From positions 47,316 to 111,315 of the forward strand of contig NZ_JAUEMJ010000014.1 of NCBI RefSeq assembly GCF_030403505.1: a stretch of DNA of 64,000 bases, read 5' to 3'. The translations under genes and the position numbers were made by a program. Source of the DNA: Glycomyces tritici (lineage in GTDB: Bacteria > Actinomycetota > Actinomycetes > Mycobacteriales > Micromonosporaceae). Of this stretch, positions 8,990-18,363 are shown in pieces. The notes under the pieces were generated by a model. The model searched no databases, was not told the DNA's origin, and saw only the letters and a list, made by a program, of their open reading frames with translations. Numbering within the stretch: position 1 is the stretch's first letter; each line of letters opens with the position of its first letter.

Positions 8990-9037
8990 GCGACCCGGCT
9001 CGCCGGCCGGCAAGGCGAGCGGGCACCATAGAACCCC

Positions 9038-11521
9038 GTGAGCCTCATCGACTACCTGCCGTCCTCGAACACGCCCGAACCCGACGACGTCTACACGGCC
9101 TTCGCGCAATGGGCCGAAGACACCGGGATCGTCCTCTACGAGCACCAGGAAGAGGCCCTCCTGGCCATCTGCACCGGCCAGAACGCCGTCATCGCCACAC
9201 CCACCGGGTCCGGCAAGTCCCTCATCGCCGCCGCAGCGCACTTCAACGCGCTCGCGAACCAGCGCACCTCCTTCTACACCGCGCCGATCAAGGCGCTGGT
9301 GAGCGAGAAGTTCTTCGAGCTGTGCGAGCAGTTCGGACACGAGAACGTCGGCATGCTCACCGGCGACGCCGCCGTGAACCCGGACGCGCCGCTGATCTGC
9401 TGCACCGCCGAGATCCTCGCGAACCTCGCCCTGCGCGAGGGCGCCGCCCTGGACTGCGACTCGGTCGTGGCCGACGAGTTCCACTTCTACGCCGAGCCCG
9501 ACCGCGGCTGGGCCTGGCAGGTCCCGCTCCTGGAGCTCCACCGCGCCCAGTTCACGCTCATGTCCGCCACGCTCGGCGACACCGAGTTCTTCCAGACCGA
9601 CCTGACCCGGCGCACCGGCCGCGAGACCGCGCTCATCGCCTCCGCGACCCGGCCCGTGCCGCTGCACTACGAGTACCGCAAGACCCCGCTGCACGAGACC
9701 GTCGAGAACCTCGTCGACAACAACCGGGCCCCGGCGTACATCGTGCACTTCACGCAGGCCTCGGCCCTGGACACCGCGCAGGCGCTCTCCAGCCTCCACC
9801 TGGTGGACAAGGACGCGAAGGCCGCCATCGGGGCGGCCCTGGGCGGGTTCCGGTTCACCACCAAGTTCGGGCAGACCCTCGCGCGGCTCGTGCGCTCCGG
9901 CATCGGCGTGCACCACGCCGGCATGCTCCCGAAGTACCGGCGCCTGGTGGAGCGCCTCGCCCAGCAGGGCCTCTTGAAGGTCATCTGCGGCACGGACACG
10001 CTCGGCGTCGGCATCAACGTCCCGATCCGCACCGTCCTGTTCACCGGCCTCACCAAGTACGACGGCCGCCGCACCCGCCGCCTGCGCGCCCGCGAGTTCC
10101 ACCAGATCGCCGGACGCGCCGGCCGCGCCGGGTTCGACACCGAGGGCTTCGTCGTCTGCGAAGCCCCCGAGCACGTGATCGAGAACGAGAAGGCCATGCA
10201 GAAGTTCGGCCTCGATCCCAAGAAGCGCAAGAAGATGGCGAAGAAGAAGCCCCCCGAGGGCTTCGTCGGCTGGTCCGACGAGACCTTCGCCGCGCTCTCG
10301 GAGGCGCCGCCCGAACCGCTGCAGTCGCGCATGCGCATGACCCACGCGATGCTCATCAACCTGCTCGCCCGTCCCGGCAACACGTTCGAGCACGTGCGCA
10401 CCCTCATCGAGGACTCCCACGCCGACCGCGCCACCCAGTTGAAGATGGCGCGCACCGCGCTCACCATCGCCCGCACCCTCCGCGACGCCGGGATCATCGT
10501 CATCGAGGACGGCAAGGTCGACCTCACCGTCGACATGCCCGACCACTTCGCGCTCAACCAGCCGCTCGCCCCGTTCGCCCTGGCGGCCCTGGAGCTGCTG
10601 GACACCGAGTCGGACACGTACCCGATGGACGTCGTCTCCATCGTCGAGGCGACCTTGGAGGGCCCCGGCCAGATCCTGGCCGCCCAGCGCAGCAAGGCCA
10701 AGGGCGCCGCGATCGAGGCGATGAAGGCCGACGGCCTCGACTACTACGACCGCATGAACCAGCTCGAAGACGCCGAGGTGGACTACCCGAAGCCGCTGGC
10801 CGAGCTCCTCGACGACGCCTTCAGCGCCTACCGGATGAGCCACCCGTGGGCCGCGGACTACCAGCTGGAGCCGAAGTCGATCCTCCGCGAGATCTGGGAG
10901 GGCCGGATGAGCTTCGGCGAGTACATCGGCCTCTACGGCATCCAGCGCGGCGAGGGCCTGCTGCTGCGGTACCTCTCCAGCGCGTACAAGGCGCTCATCC
11001 AGACGCTCCCGGAGGGCGCCGGCGGCGCCGATCTCGACGACCTCACCGCGTGGCTCGGCGAGACCATCCGCCAGACCGACTCCTCCCTCATCAACGAGTG
11101 GGAGCAGCTCACCAACCCCGCCGAGGACGAGAACCTCGACACCGGCCGTCCCGCCCGGGCGTTCACCGACAACGAGCGGGCGTTCACCATCGCCGTCCGC
11201 AACGCCGCGTTCCGGCATGTCGAGCTCGCGGCCGCCGACCGCGTGGATGCCTTGGCGGCGCTGGACACCGGCTGGCCCGTCTCCAAGTGGGACGCGGCCC
11301 TGGAGCGGTACTTCCAGGCCCACGACGACATCGGCACCGCCGGCGCGGCCCGTGGCAACGAGTACCTCGACATCGCCAAGGAGGGCCGGACCTGGACCGT
11401 CCGCCAGACCATCGACGACCCGGCCGGCGACAAGGACTGGGCCATGGTCTTCAAGGTCGACCTCGACGCCTCCGACGAGACCGGCACCGTCGTCATGGCC
11501 CTGGAGGACTTCTCCGACTAG
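9038..11521 (+). CDS. DEAD/DEAH-box helicase with DUF3516 C-terminal region
   Basis: 827 residues, GTG start. Superfamily 2 helicase of the Ski2-like group: Walker A ATPTGSGKS at 53-61, motif II DEFH at 146-149, SAT motif in MSATLG, and the QxxGRAGR-type motif VI in QIAGRAGRAG. The C-terminal ~400 residues match the actinobacterial DUF3516 type, preceded by a Lys-rich KKRKKMAKKK stretch that could contact RNA. Probable ATP-dependent RNA helicase in RNA turnover or ribosome assembly. A second Ski2-like helicase (HelY) is at 30643-33372; both share the TAPIKAL/TTPIKAL motif Ia. Confidence 0.85.
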   Translation: MSLIDYLPSSNTPEPDDVYTAFAQWAEDTGIVLYEHQEEALLAICTGQNAVIATPTGSGKSLIAAAAHFNALANQRTSFYTAPIKALVSEKFFELCEQFGHENVGMLTGDAAVNPDAPLICCTAEILANLALREGAALDCDSVVADEFHFYAEPDRGWAWQVPLLELHRAQFTLMSATLGDTEFFQTDLTRRTGRETALIASATRPVPLHYEYRKTPLHETVENLVDNNRAPAYIVHFTQASALDTAQALSSLHLVDKDAKAAIGAALGGFRFTTKFGQTLARLVRSGIGVHHAGMLPKYRRLVERLAQQGLLKVICGTDTLGVGINVPIRTVLFTGLTKYDGRRTRRLRAREFHQIAGRAGRAGFDTEGFVVCEAPEHVIENEKAMQKFGLDPKKRKKMAKKKPPEGFVGWSDETFAALSEAPPEPLQSRMRMTHAMLINLLARPGNTFEHVRTLIEDSHADRATQLKMARTALTIARTLRDAGIIVIEDGKVDLTVDMPDHFALNQPLAPFALAALELLDTESDTYPMDVVSIVEATLEGPGQILAAQRSKAKGAAIEAMKADGLDYYDRMNQLEDAEVDYPKPLAELLDDAFSAYRMSHPWAADYQLEPKSILREIWEGRMSFGEYIGLYGIQRGEGLLLRYLSSAYKALIQTLPEGAGGADLDDLTAWLGETIRQTDSSLINEWEQLTNPAEDENLDTGRPARAFTDNERAFTIAVRNAAFRHVELAAADRVDALAALDTGWPVSKWDAALERYFQAHDDIGTAGAARGNEYLDIAKEGRTWTVRQTIDDPAGDKDWAMVFKVDLDASDETGTVVMALEDFSD

Positions 11522-11543
11522 CGGTGGACCGCAAGGGAACCGA

Positions 11544-11580
11544 GGAGCCGGCGGCATCGCTCGACGCCCCGGCTCCTTCC
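11544..11580 (+). terminator. probable terminator after the DUF3516 helicase
   Basis: GGAGCCGG (11544-11551) pairs with CCGGCTCC (11569-11576) around a 17-base loop, followed by TTCCC. The tract is weak. The rest of the 277-base gap up to arfB shows no convincing gene. Confidence 0.45.
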
Positions 11581-11798
11581 CTTCGAGGGCCTCGCCGACG
11601 CCGGCCGGCGCGGCGCACCCGCCGCCCGAAAAGCCATCGCCGCCACCGGTGCCGCCGAGTACTGTTGGCTCGCCCCGCGACGCTCACCCGACTCGCCGCG
11701 GGCGACCGATCCGGCGCCGGCTACGAAGGCGGCGCCGCTCGATCGTCGACGTGCTCGTCCGCCGGGCCCGCACCGCCCTCGACCGCTGAGAGACCGCC

Positions 11799-12218
11799 AT
11801 GCCCGTCCAGATCACCGAGACCATCGCCATTCCCGACAGTGAGCTGCGGTGGCGCTTCTCGCGGTCCTCAGGGCCCGGCGGTCAAGGCGTCAACACCACC
11901 GACTCGCGCGTGGAGCTCGTGTTCGACCTGGCCGGCACGAAGGCACTGCCGCCGGCGCTCGTCGAACGGGCGCTCGCGCGCCTCGGCGACCGGCTCGTCG
12001 ACGGCACGGTCGTCATCGCCGCCTCGGAGTTCCGCTCCCAGCTGCGCAACCGCGAGGCGGCCCAGGAGCGCCTCGCCGAAGTCATGCGCCGCGCCATCGC
12101 GGCACCCCCGCCGCCGCGGAAGGACAGGAAGCCCTCCAAGGGCGCGAAACGGCGGCGCCTGGAGGACAAGCGCCGCCGTTCGGACGTCAAGAAGCTGCGC
12201 CGCAGCACCGACGACTAG
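11799..12218 (+). CDS. arfB: alternative ribosome-rescue factor, peptidyl-tRNA hydrolase
   Basis: 139 residues. Has the GGQ motif in [10 protein letters not shown] near residue 27, which hydrolyses peptidyl-tRNA on ribosomes stalled without a stop codon, and the Lys/Arg-rich C-terminal tail ([14 protein letters not shown]) that enters the empty mRNA channel. This combination defines ArfB/YaeJ and separates it from RF1/RF2, which are much longer. The C-terminal 4 bases overlap the end of the convergent GH43 gene. GAGAG lies 6 bases before the ATG. Confidence 0.92.
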   Translation: MPVQITETIAIPDSELRWRFSRSSGPGGQGVNTTDSRVELVFDLAGTKALPPALVERALARLGDRLVDGTVVIAASEFRSQLRNREAAQERLAEVMRRAIAAPPPPRKDRKPSKGAKRRRLEDKRRRSDVKKLRRSTDD

Positions 12219-13192
12219 TGCTCGGGAAGCGGCTCCCCGAAGTCGGGGGTGCCGTCCTCGTTCCAGCCGAACGGCTGGACCCGGCAGTGCCGGTCGGGGT
12301 TGTCGAGCGGGTCGCCCACGATCTCCTCGTACGCGCGGGCGTGGAAGACCAGGAGGTCGTTGCCGTCCTCGTCCACGGTGAACGCGTTGTGCCCGGTGCC
12401 GTAGATGCCGTTGGCCGCGTTGGTGGTGAAGACCGGCTCGGGGTGCTTGGTCCACGAGGCCGGGTCGAGGAGGTCCGCGTCGGCGTCGGCGGTGAGCAGG
12501 CCCATGCAGTACTCGGCGCCGGTGCCGGAGGCCGAGTAGGTGATGAAGACCTTGCCGCCCCGCACGATCGCGTAGGGGCCCTCGTTGACGGCGAAGCGGA
12601 TGGTCTCCCAGGGCAGCTCGGGGCGGGAGAGCTCGACGGGCGCGCCCTTGATGGTCCAGGGGTTCGCGAGTTCGGCGAGGAACAGGCTGGTGTTGGAGCC
12701 TTCGAGGCCGGGGTCGTGCTGCGCCCAGCACAGGTAGCGGGTGCCGTTGTGCGCGAACGTGGTCGCGTCGAGGGAGAACGAGTCGATCGGGGTCTCGATC
12801 TGGCCCTTCTCGGTCCACTCCCCGGAGAGGGGGTCGGGGCCCCGGTTCTCCAGGACGTACATGCGGATGCGCCAGACGTCCGCGGTGGCCGATTCGGCTT
12901 CGCCGGCGGCGAAGTAGACGTACCAGGCGCCGTCGATCCAGTGCAGTTCCGGGGCCCAGATGTGGGAGCCCATGGGGCCTTCGGGGTGCTGGACCCAGAT
13001 GGTGGTCTCCTCGGCGTCGCGCAGGCCCAGGAGGGTGTCGGCGCCGCGCAGCACGATCCGGTCGTAGGCCGGGACCGTGGCGGTGAAGTAGTACCGGCCG
13101 TCCACGTGCCGGGTGATCTGGGGGTCGGCGCGTTCGAGGATGAAGGGGTTCGGCAGCGCGGAGGCAGTCTTGTTATCGGTCACAACCCGCAT
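12215..13192 (-). CDS. GH43 family glycoside hydrolase (arabinanase/arabinofuranosidase type)
   Basis: 325 residues, a five-bladed beta-propeller. The GH43 catalytic set is visible: Asp23 (ADPQI, base), Asp142 (SLDATTF, pKa modulator) and Glu204 (NEGPY, acid). No signal peptide, so cytoplasmic. Known activities in the family include exo-alpha-L-arabinofuranosidase, arabinanase and xylosidase; the subfamily is not resolved here. GGAG lies 7 bases before the ATG, which is 1 base after the yigZ stop, so it is likely translated from a yigZ-containing mRNA. An in-frame GTG at 13183 is a possible alternative start. Confidence 0.88.
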   Translation of the reverse strand: MRVVTDNKTASALPNPFILERADPQITRHVDGRYYFTATVPAYDRIVLRGADTLLGLRDAEETTIWVQHPEGPMGSHIWAPELHWIDGAWYVYFAAGEAESATADVWRIRMYVLENRGPDPLSGEWTEKGQIETPIDSFSLDATTFAHNGTRYLCWAQHDPGLEGSNTSLFLAELANPWTIKGAPVELSRPELPWETIRFAVNEGPYAIVRGGKVFITYSASGTGAEYCMGLLTADADADLLDPASWTKHPEPVFTTNAANGIYGTGHNAFTVDEDGNDLLVFHARAYEEIVGDPLDNPDRHCRVQPFGWNEDGTPDFGEPLPEH

Positions 13193-13193
13193 G

Positions 13194-13805
13194 TTACAAC
13201 TCCACCCGGAGCGTCCCCGCAGGCTCCACCTCCGCCGCGCCCGCAGACTGGGACGCGAGCCAGTCGACCAGCAGTTCCACGTCCGAGCAGGCCAGGTCGA
13301 ACACCACCTCGGCCCCGAACTCGACGTTGACCAGGCGCACGTCCTCGCGCAGCCGCAGCAGGCCCTCGATGCTCCCGGCCGGGCCGTAGTCCACGCGCAC
13401 CGTGAGCCGCTGCCAATGCGCCAGCTCCACGGTCCCCGCCGCGTCCACCGCGGCCGAGACGGCCGCCCCGTACGCGCGCACGAGCCCGCCCGCGCCGAGC
13501 TTCACACCGCCGAAATGGCGGGTGACGACGGCGAGCACATCGGTGAGGTCCCGCCCGCGCAGCACCTCCAGCATAGGGACGCCGGCGGTCCCGGCCGGCT
13601 CGCCGTCGTCGCTGGAGCGGGCGGACTGCCCGTCGTCCAGGACATAGGCGGTGCAGTTGTGCGTGGCGTCCCAGTTGGCCCGCCGATGCGCGCCGATGCG
13701 TTCGCGCGCTTGGGCATCGGAGTCGACCCGGTAGAGCGTGCAGATGAACCGGGACCGGTTGACCACGGTCTCGGTCTCCGCTCGGGCGACGGCGAGAGTG
13801 CGCAT
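13194..13805 (-). CDS. YigZ/IMPACT family protein
   Basis: 203 residues. N-terminal UPF0029 (Impact) domain with the signature DDGEPAGTAG near residue 67 and TRHFGGVKLGAGGL near 93, followed by a short ferredoxin-like C-terminal domain. Family members are linked to translation-stress control in eukaryotes and are of unknown role in bacteria. The ATG is 2 bases after the stop of the upstream response regulator (TGA-cg-ATG), suggesting translational coupling. Confidence 0.88.
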   Translation of the reverse strand: MRTLAVARAETETVVNRSRFICTLYRVDSDAQARERIGAHRRANWDATHNCTAYVLDDGQSARSSDDGEPAGTAGVPMLEVLRGRDLTDVLAVVTRHFGGVKLGAGGLVRAYGAAVSAAVDAAGTVELAHWQRLTVRVDYGPAGSIEGLLRLREDVRLVNVEFGAEVVFDLACSDVELLVDWLASQSAGAAEVEPAGTLRVEL

Positions 13806-13807
13806 CG

Positions 13808-14455
13808 TCAGCCCACGACGCCGTGCTCCCAGGCCCACGCCGCGATGCCCACGCGGTTGCGGACCCCGAGCTTCGCGCGCACGGCCTCCAGGTGCGTCTT
13901 GACCGTGGAGACGGAGACGAACAGGGTCTCGGCGATCTCCGCGTTGGTCTTGCCGCGCGCCACGAGCTCCACGACGTCCAGCTCCCGCTCGGTCAGCACA
14001 TGCGAGGCCTTGGGCCCCTCGGGAACCGGCTCGGTGAGCCGCTCGAGGAGGCGCACCGTGACCGACGGCGAGATGAGCGACTCCCCGCTCGCCGCGGCGC
14101 GGACCGCTTCGACCAGCAGGGTGGGCCCGGAGTCCTTGAGCAGGAACCCCGTCGCACCCGAGCGCAGCGCGCCGTACACGTACTCGTCGGTGTCGAACGT
14201 GGTGACGACGACGATCCGCGGGCCGCTGCCGTTCGCCCCGGCCAGGAGCGTGCGGGTGGCCTCGAGCCCGTCCAGGCGCGGCATGCGGATGTCGAAGAGG
14301 CACACGTCGGGCTTGAGCCGCCGCGCCTCGGACACCGCGACCACCCCGTCGGGGGCGTCGGCCACCACTTCCATGTCGGGCTGGGCGTCGATGATGGCCC
14401 GGAACCCTGCCCGGACCATCTCCTGGTCGTCTGCGATCAGCACTCGGATTGCCAC
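13808..14455 (-). CDS. orphan NarL/FixJ-type response regulator
   Basis: 215 residues. Receiver domain 1-120 with acidic pocket Asp9/Asp10, phospho-acceptor Asp55 (LFDIRMP), Thr in VTTFDTDEY and Lys in FLLKD. LuxR-type HTH at about 150-205 (TERELDVVELVARGKTNAEI). No histidine kinase gene is adjacent, so the partner is encoded elsewhere. The GTG start has TAGGCT 6 bases upstream and no Shine-Dalgarno, indicating a leaderless mRNA that continues into yigZ and the GH43 gene. Confidence 0.92.
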   Translation of the reverse strand: MAIRVLIADDQEMVRAGFRAIIDAQPDMEVVADAPDGVVAVSEARRLKPDVCLFDIRMPRLDGLEATRTLLAGANGSGPRIVVVTTFDTDEYVYGALRSGATGFLLKDSGPTLLVEAVRAAASGESLISPSVTVRLLERLTEPVPEGPKASHVLTERELDVVELVARGKTNAEIAETLFVSVSTVKTHLEAVRAKLGVRNRVGIAAWAWEHGVVG

Positions 14456-14483
14456 GCCCCGAGCCTAACCGGCTCTCCGGCCG

Positions 14484-14858
14484 CTACGCGGCGGCGCCCG
14501 CCAGTTCGCGCTCGCGCACCACAGGCGCCTGCACCGGTTCGGCGACCGGGGCCGGGCGGACCGGCGCCACGGCCGAGTCCGCGGCCTCGCGCTCCAGGAC
14601 CGCCTGGCGGCGGGCCGACCGCTGCCGGATGGCGAAGGTCGTGGTCACCAGGAACAGCCAGGTGCCCTCGAGGAGGATGAGGCCCCAGTCGTGGCCGATG
14701 ATCGCGGCGGTGAGCAGGATCGAGCAGGCCGAGATGACCAGGAGCAGCGAGGCCGGCTTGGTCGCGTGGATGCGGTGGGTCTGCAGGAGCAGGAAGTTGG
14801 TGATGTAGAGGAGCGCGCCGATGATCTGGAACATGATGCGGATGTCGAAGTCGTGCAT
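14484..14858 (-). CDS. small CBU_0592-like membrane protein
   Basis: 124 residues, three probable membrane helices in the first 80 residues (IMFQIIGALLYITNF, SLLLVISACSILLTA, GLILLEGTWLFLVTT) and a cytoplasmic Ala/Pro-rich tail. The pattern of a short polytopic protein with a conserved His-Asp-Trp-Gly turn (GHDWG) fits the CBU_0592 family of unknown function. GAGGA is 6 bases before the ATG. Confidence 0.7.
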   Translation of the reverse strand: MHDFDIRIMFQIIGALLYITNFLLLQTHRIHATKPASLLLVISACSILLTAAIIGHDWGLILLEGTWLFLVTTTFAIRQRSARRQAVLEREAADSAVAPVRPAPVAEPVQAPVVRERELAGAAA

Positions 14859-14957
14859 GAGAAATCCTCGAAAGAACGTAAGGCAGGCAGGAAGGCGCCC
14901 CGCGCCGGCGATGGCGCGGTGGCAATGAGAAGAAGTAGGAAGAGGAGGACCGAGGGG

Positions 14958-15152
14958 TTACAGGGTCGCGGCCGGATGGCCGCTCGGTCTGCTCCGCGCG
15001 CAGATTTCCATGACCGCCCCGCGCAGGACGCGCGTCTGGAGCGATCCGCAGATGCAGCGCGTCCACACCGTCATGCCCGAGGCGCTCCGGTGCCGGGACA
15101 CGGTCGTGACCGGATCGTCGTCGGGCCAACCGCAAAACGGGCAGCACTGCAT
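14958..15152 (-). CDS. small zinc-ribbon-like protein, 64 aa
   Basis: 64 residues with CPFCGW near the N terminus and a second pair in RCICGSLQ, i.e. four cysteines arranged as CxxC...CxC, likely one zinc. AAGGAGG stands 8 bases before the ATG, the best Shine-Dalgarno in this part of the window, which argues for a real gene despite the small size. Function unknown. It is divergent from the LysR gene across 197 bases. Confidence 0.65.
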   Translation of the reverse strand: MQCCPFCGWPDDDPVTTVSRHRSASGMTVWTRCICGSLQTRVLRGAVMEICARSRPSGHPAATL

Positions 15153-15326
15153 GACCGCGTCCTCCTTACAAGGCTTCGGGTTTCGTTCCAGGGATGAGCG
15201 CCGGCCGATACCGCCCGCGGCGGCATTCGCGCACTGTTCTCACGCTCAATACGAGGTTAAGGTCCCAATCGTCCGGGCTACAACACCTTGGTGACGCTAG
15301 TTTGCGAAACTCATCGTGAAGCGAAC

Positions 15327-15336
15327 GCTTAAGCGA
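15327..15336. promoter_or_regulatory. palindrome before the LysR gene
   Basis: Perfect CGCTTAAGCG palindrome 14 bases before the LysR start, in the divergent promoter region shared with the zinc-ribbon gene. A position typical of LysR autoregulation; binding is inferred. Confidence 0.35.
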
Positions 15337-15349
15337 TTGGGGCCACACT

Positions 15350-16288
15350 GTGATCGACCTGAGGAGACTGCACGTGCTGCGGGCGATCGCCCACCACGGC
15401 ACCGTCTCCGGTGCGGCGAAAGCCCTGCACATGTCCACTTCAGCGGCGTCGCAGCAGATCCGGCTGCTCGCCAAGGACCTCGGCGTGTCGCTCCTCGAAC
15501 CGGTCGGGCGCGGCGTCAGGCTCTCCTCGGCGGCGCAGGTCCTCATCGCCCACATCGACGCCATCGAGGCGATGTGGCGCCTGGCCGAGGCCGAACTCCA
15601 GGCCACCGAAGGCGAGCCGTCGGGGATGCTGCGCCTGTGCGGGTTCCCCACGGCCATTGCGACACTGCTGGCGCCCCTGGTCGACACCGCCCGCGAGCGC
15701 TACCCCGCGCTCGAACTGCGACTGCGCGAGGCCGAGGCCTCGGAGAGCTTCGACCTGCTCTTCGCCGGAGAGGGCGACCTCGCGCTCGTCGAGGCGACGC
15801 CCGACAACCCGCCGCCGGAGGACATCCGCTTCGACGCGCAGACGGTCTTCAACGACCCGTTCGACCTCGTCGTGCCCGGCGGGCACTGGTGCGTCGGGAG
15901 CGAGGCGGTCGACCTGCGCGAACTCGAGCGCGAGCCGTGGATCATCGGCGTGCCCGGGTCCATGCACCGCCGCCACGTGCTCACCGCCTGCTCCAACGCC
16001 GGGTTCCGGCCCACCGTCACCGGCGAGGCGCGCGAGTGGAACGTCATCGCCGTCATGGTCGCCCACAAGATGGGCGTCGCGCTCATCCCCCGCCTCGTGG
16101 ACCTCCCCCACCACCTCGACCTCGTGCGCGTCCCCGTCTCCGGGCCGTTCACGCCGTTCCGCCACTTCCAGGCCGTGACGCTGCGCGGAGGCTCGCGGCG
16201 CCCGTCCGTCGCGGCCGTCATGGAGCTGCTGAACGAGCAGGTGCGCGCCGCGGAAGGCATCGGGCCGCTCCCCGAAGCGCAGGCCTGA
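15350..16288 (+). CDS. LysR-family transcriptional regulator
   Basis: 312 residues, GTG start. N-terminal winged HTH (residues about 5-62, LHVLRAIAHHGTVSGAAKALHM), followed by the two-lobed substrate-binding domain. The canonical LysR HTH serine/alanine pattern SAASQQIR is present. The effector is unknown. Possible targets are the divergent zinc-ribbon gene and itself. GGGG lies about 8 bases before the start. Confidence 0.92.
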   Translation: MIDLRRLHVLRAIAHHGTVSGAAKALHMSTSAASQQIRLLAKDLGVSLLEPVGRGVRLSSAAQVLIAHIDAIEAMWRLAEAELQATEGEPSGMLRLCGFPTAIATLLAPLVDTARERYPALELRLREAEASESFDLLFAGEGDLALVEATPDNPPPEDIRFDAQTVFNDPFDLVVPGGHWCVGSEAVDLRELEREPWIIGVPGSMHRRHVLTACSNAGFRPTVTGEAREWNVIAVMVAHKMGVALIPRLVDLPHHLDLVRVPVSGPFTPFRHFQAVTLRGGSRRPSVAAVMELLNEQVRAAEGIGPLPEAQA

Positions 16289-16375
16289 GAGCCGGCGCGT
16301 ACACCGGCGCTGAGCTGGGGTAACCAGTGAACGTGATCGACCCTACTGGACACTGAACTCCGTTACGCTGAGCGA

Positions 16376-17719
16376 ATGTTCGACTACGGCGGCGAGCCCG
16401 CGCACACCGGCCCCCGGCACCTGCGCGTGCGCGGAGGCGCCGCCCTGACCGGGTCGATCGACGTGAAGACCTCGAAGAACGCCGGCGTCGCACTCCTGTG
16501 CGCCAGCCTCCTCAACCGCGGCCCCACCGTGCTCCGGCACGTCGCCCGCATCGAGGAGGTCAACCGCATCCTGCGGGTCCTGGAATCGATGGGCGTCGCG
16601 TGCGAATGGCTCAGCCCCGAAGGCGACCTGCGCATCCAGCCGCCCGAACGCCTCGACCTCACCCGCATCGACGCGGACGCGGCCCGCCGCACCCGCTCGA
16701 TCATCATGTTCCTCGGGCCGCTCATCCACGACTACCCGGAGTTCGAACTGCCGTTCGCCGGCGGCTGCGAGCTGGGCGACCGCACCGTCGAACCGCACCT
16801 CGCCGCGCTGCGCCGCTTCGGGCTCTCCGTCGAGCGCTCGCAAGGCAGCTACCGCGCCACCGTCAAGGAACACGTCGAGCCGCCCGGCGCGATCGTCCTG
16901 ACCGAGCGCGGGGACACGGTGACCGCGAACGCGATCATGGCCGCCGCCCGCTTCCCCGACGTCACCGTCATCCGCAACGCCTCCTGCAACTACCAGGTGC
17001 AGGACCTGTGCTGGTACATCGAGAAGCTCGGCGTCCGCATCGACGGCGTCGGCACCACCACCCTCACGGTCTACGGCCGGTCCGGGATCGACAGGCCCGT
17101 GGACTACGCGCCGGCCGAGGACCCGATCGAGGCGTGGAGCCTCGTCACCGCCGCGGTCGTCACCGAATCCGAGATCACCGTCCGCCGCACCCCCATCGAG
17201 TTCGTCGAGATCGAGCTCGCCCTCGCCGAGGAGATGGGCCTGGTGTACTCCAGGAGCGAGGAGTACCTGGCCGCCAACGGCCGCACGCGCCTGGTCGACC
17301 TCACCGTCCACCCCTCGCCGCTGCGCGCGGCCGCGGACAAGATCCACCCGATGCCCTTCCCGGGGCTCAACATCGACAACCTGCCGTTCTTCGCCCTCAT
17401 CGCCTCCTGCGCCAAGGGCGGGACGATGATCCACGACTGGGTGTACGAGAACCGCGCGATCTACCTGACCGAGCTCAACCGCCTCGGCGCGAAGGTGCGG
17501 CTGCTCGACCCGCACCGGCTCCAGGTCGAGGGCCCGGTGCAGTGGAGCGGCGCCGAGGTCGTGTGCCCGCCGGCGCTGCGTCCGGCCGTGGTGCTCCTCC
17601 TCGCGATGCTGCGCGCGCAGGGCACCTCGGAACTGCGGCACGTCGACGTGATCCACCGCGGCTACGAGCAGCTCGCCGAGCGGCTCCAACTGCTCGGCGC
17701 GGAGATCGAGCCCTTCTGA
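16376..17719 (+). CDS. UDP-N-acetylglucosamine 1-carboxyvinyltransferase-like protein (MurA homologue)
   Basis: 447 residues of the EPSP/MurA inside-out barrel family, which transfers enolpyruvate to UDP-GlcNAc in peptidoglycan synthesis. Catalytic positions are retained: Lys in TSKNAGV, Cys in AGGCELGDR (the fosfomycin target), Asp in PGLNID, and the closing RGYEQLAERL segment. It is clearly divergent from standard MurA in the loop sequences, so it may be the second, non-housekeeping copy that many actinobacteria have; the main copy is not in this window. TACGCT 6 bases before the ATG indicates a leaderless mRNA. Confidence 0.82.
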   Translation: MFDYGGEPAHTGPRHLRVRGGAALTGSIDVKTSKNAGVALLCASLLNRGPTVLRHVARIEEVNRILRVLESMGVACEWLSPEGDLRIQPPERLDLTRIDADAARRTRSIIMFLGPLIHDYPEFELPFAGGCELGDRTVEPHLAALRRFGLSVERSQGSYRATVKEHVEPPGAIVLTERGDTVTANAIMAAARFPDVTVIRNASCNYQVQDLCWYIEKLGVRIDGVGTTTLTVYGRSGIDRPVDYAPAEDPIEAWSLVTAAVVTESEITVRRTPIEFVEIELALAEEMGLVYSRSEEYLAANGRTRLVDLTVHPSPLRAAADKIHPMPFPGLNIDNLPFFALIASCAKGGTMIHDWVYENRAIYLTELNRLGAKVRLLDPHRLQVEGPVQWSGAEVVCPPALRPAVVLLLAMLRAQGTSELRHVDVIHRGYEQLAERLQLLGAEIEPF

Positions 17720-17778
17720 ACCACGCCTGCAGAAGCACGGTCGCGAACGGCGCGCGACCGTATGTGACACTTCCACTC

Positions 17779-18342
17779 ATGAACATGCCGTCCGATGTGC
17801 CGCCGCAGACCTTTGCGCTCCTGAGCCTCGTCCAGGCCCACCTCAAGCACCTCGACAAGGTCGAAGGCGAGGTCATCGGCAGCCCGCAGTGGGAGGCGAC
17901 CATCGAGTCCACGAAGTCCGTGGTCGCCGCCAAGTCCCCCGGACTGGCCGTCACGGCCGCGGACATCCCGATGATCGTCGGCACCGGCTCCCCCGACCGC
18001 AAGCGGCGCCTCTACGCCACGATGCCGGTGGCCCCCGAGATCGCCGCCCTGGCGGACGAGTCCGAAGTGGCCCTGTTCGCCTACAACCGGCGCGGCCGCC
18101 TCCAGCCCGCCAACCGCACCGCGGCCAAGTCCCAGTCGCGCGCCTGGTACCCGCCCGCGAAAGCCTTGGCCCCCATGCGGATCATCGACGACGCCGTCTG
18201 GGCGCCCGTCACCGCCGCGACCGGCGACAGCGGCCGCCCCGGCATCATGGAGGCCGCCGCAGGATGGCTCGTGCTCCTGGCGGTCATCGCGTTCATCGTC
18301 GCCGCAGGCTATCTGGCCCTCTGGTTCTTCGACATCATCTGA
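17779..18342 (+). CDS. hypothetical C-tail-anchored membrane protein
   Basis: 187 residues, unrecognised. A soluble N-terminal part of about 150 residues, with a Lys-rich middle, is followed by a single hydrophobic helix at about 160-182 (WLVLLAVIAFIVAAG) and a six-residue tail, which suggests a C-terminal anchor with the body in the cytoplasm. Start uncertain: an upstream GTG at 17764 and an ATG at 17785 are in frame. It follows the MurA homologue by 59 bases and may share its transcript. It ends at a strong terminator. Confidence 0.65.
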   Translation: MNMPSDVPPQTFALLSLVQAHLKHLDKVEGEVIGSPQWEATIESTKSVVAAKSPGLAVTAADIPMIVGTGSPDRKRRLYATMPVAPEIAALADESEVALFAYNRRGRLQPANRTAAKSQSRAWYPPAKALAPMRIIDDAVWAPVTAATGDSGRPGIMEAAAGWLVLLAVIAFIVAAGYLALWFFDII

Positions 18343-18363
18343 CGCCCCTCGAGAGCAGTGCCC

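Noticed and set aside
8087..12381. Very long open frames (more than 1,100 codons) on both strands
   Set aside because: They cross real genes in other frames and have Arg/Gly/Pro-rich products without domains; stop codons are rare in shadow frames of GC-rich DNA.
16343..17776. 477-codon minus-strand frame over the MurA homologue
   Set aside because: Shadow of the plus-strand gene, without domain or ribosome site.
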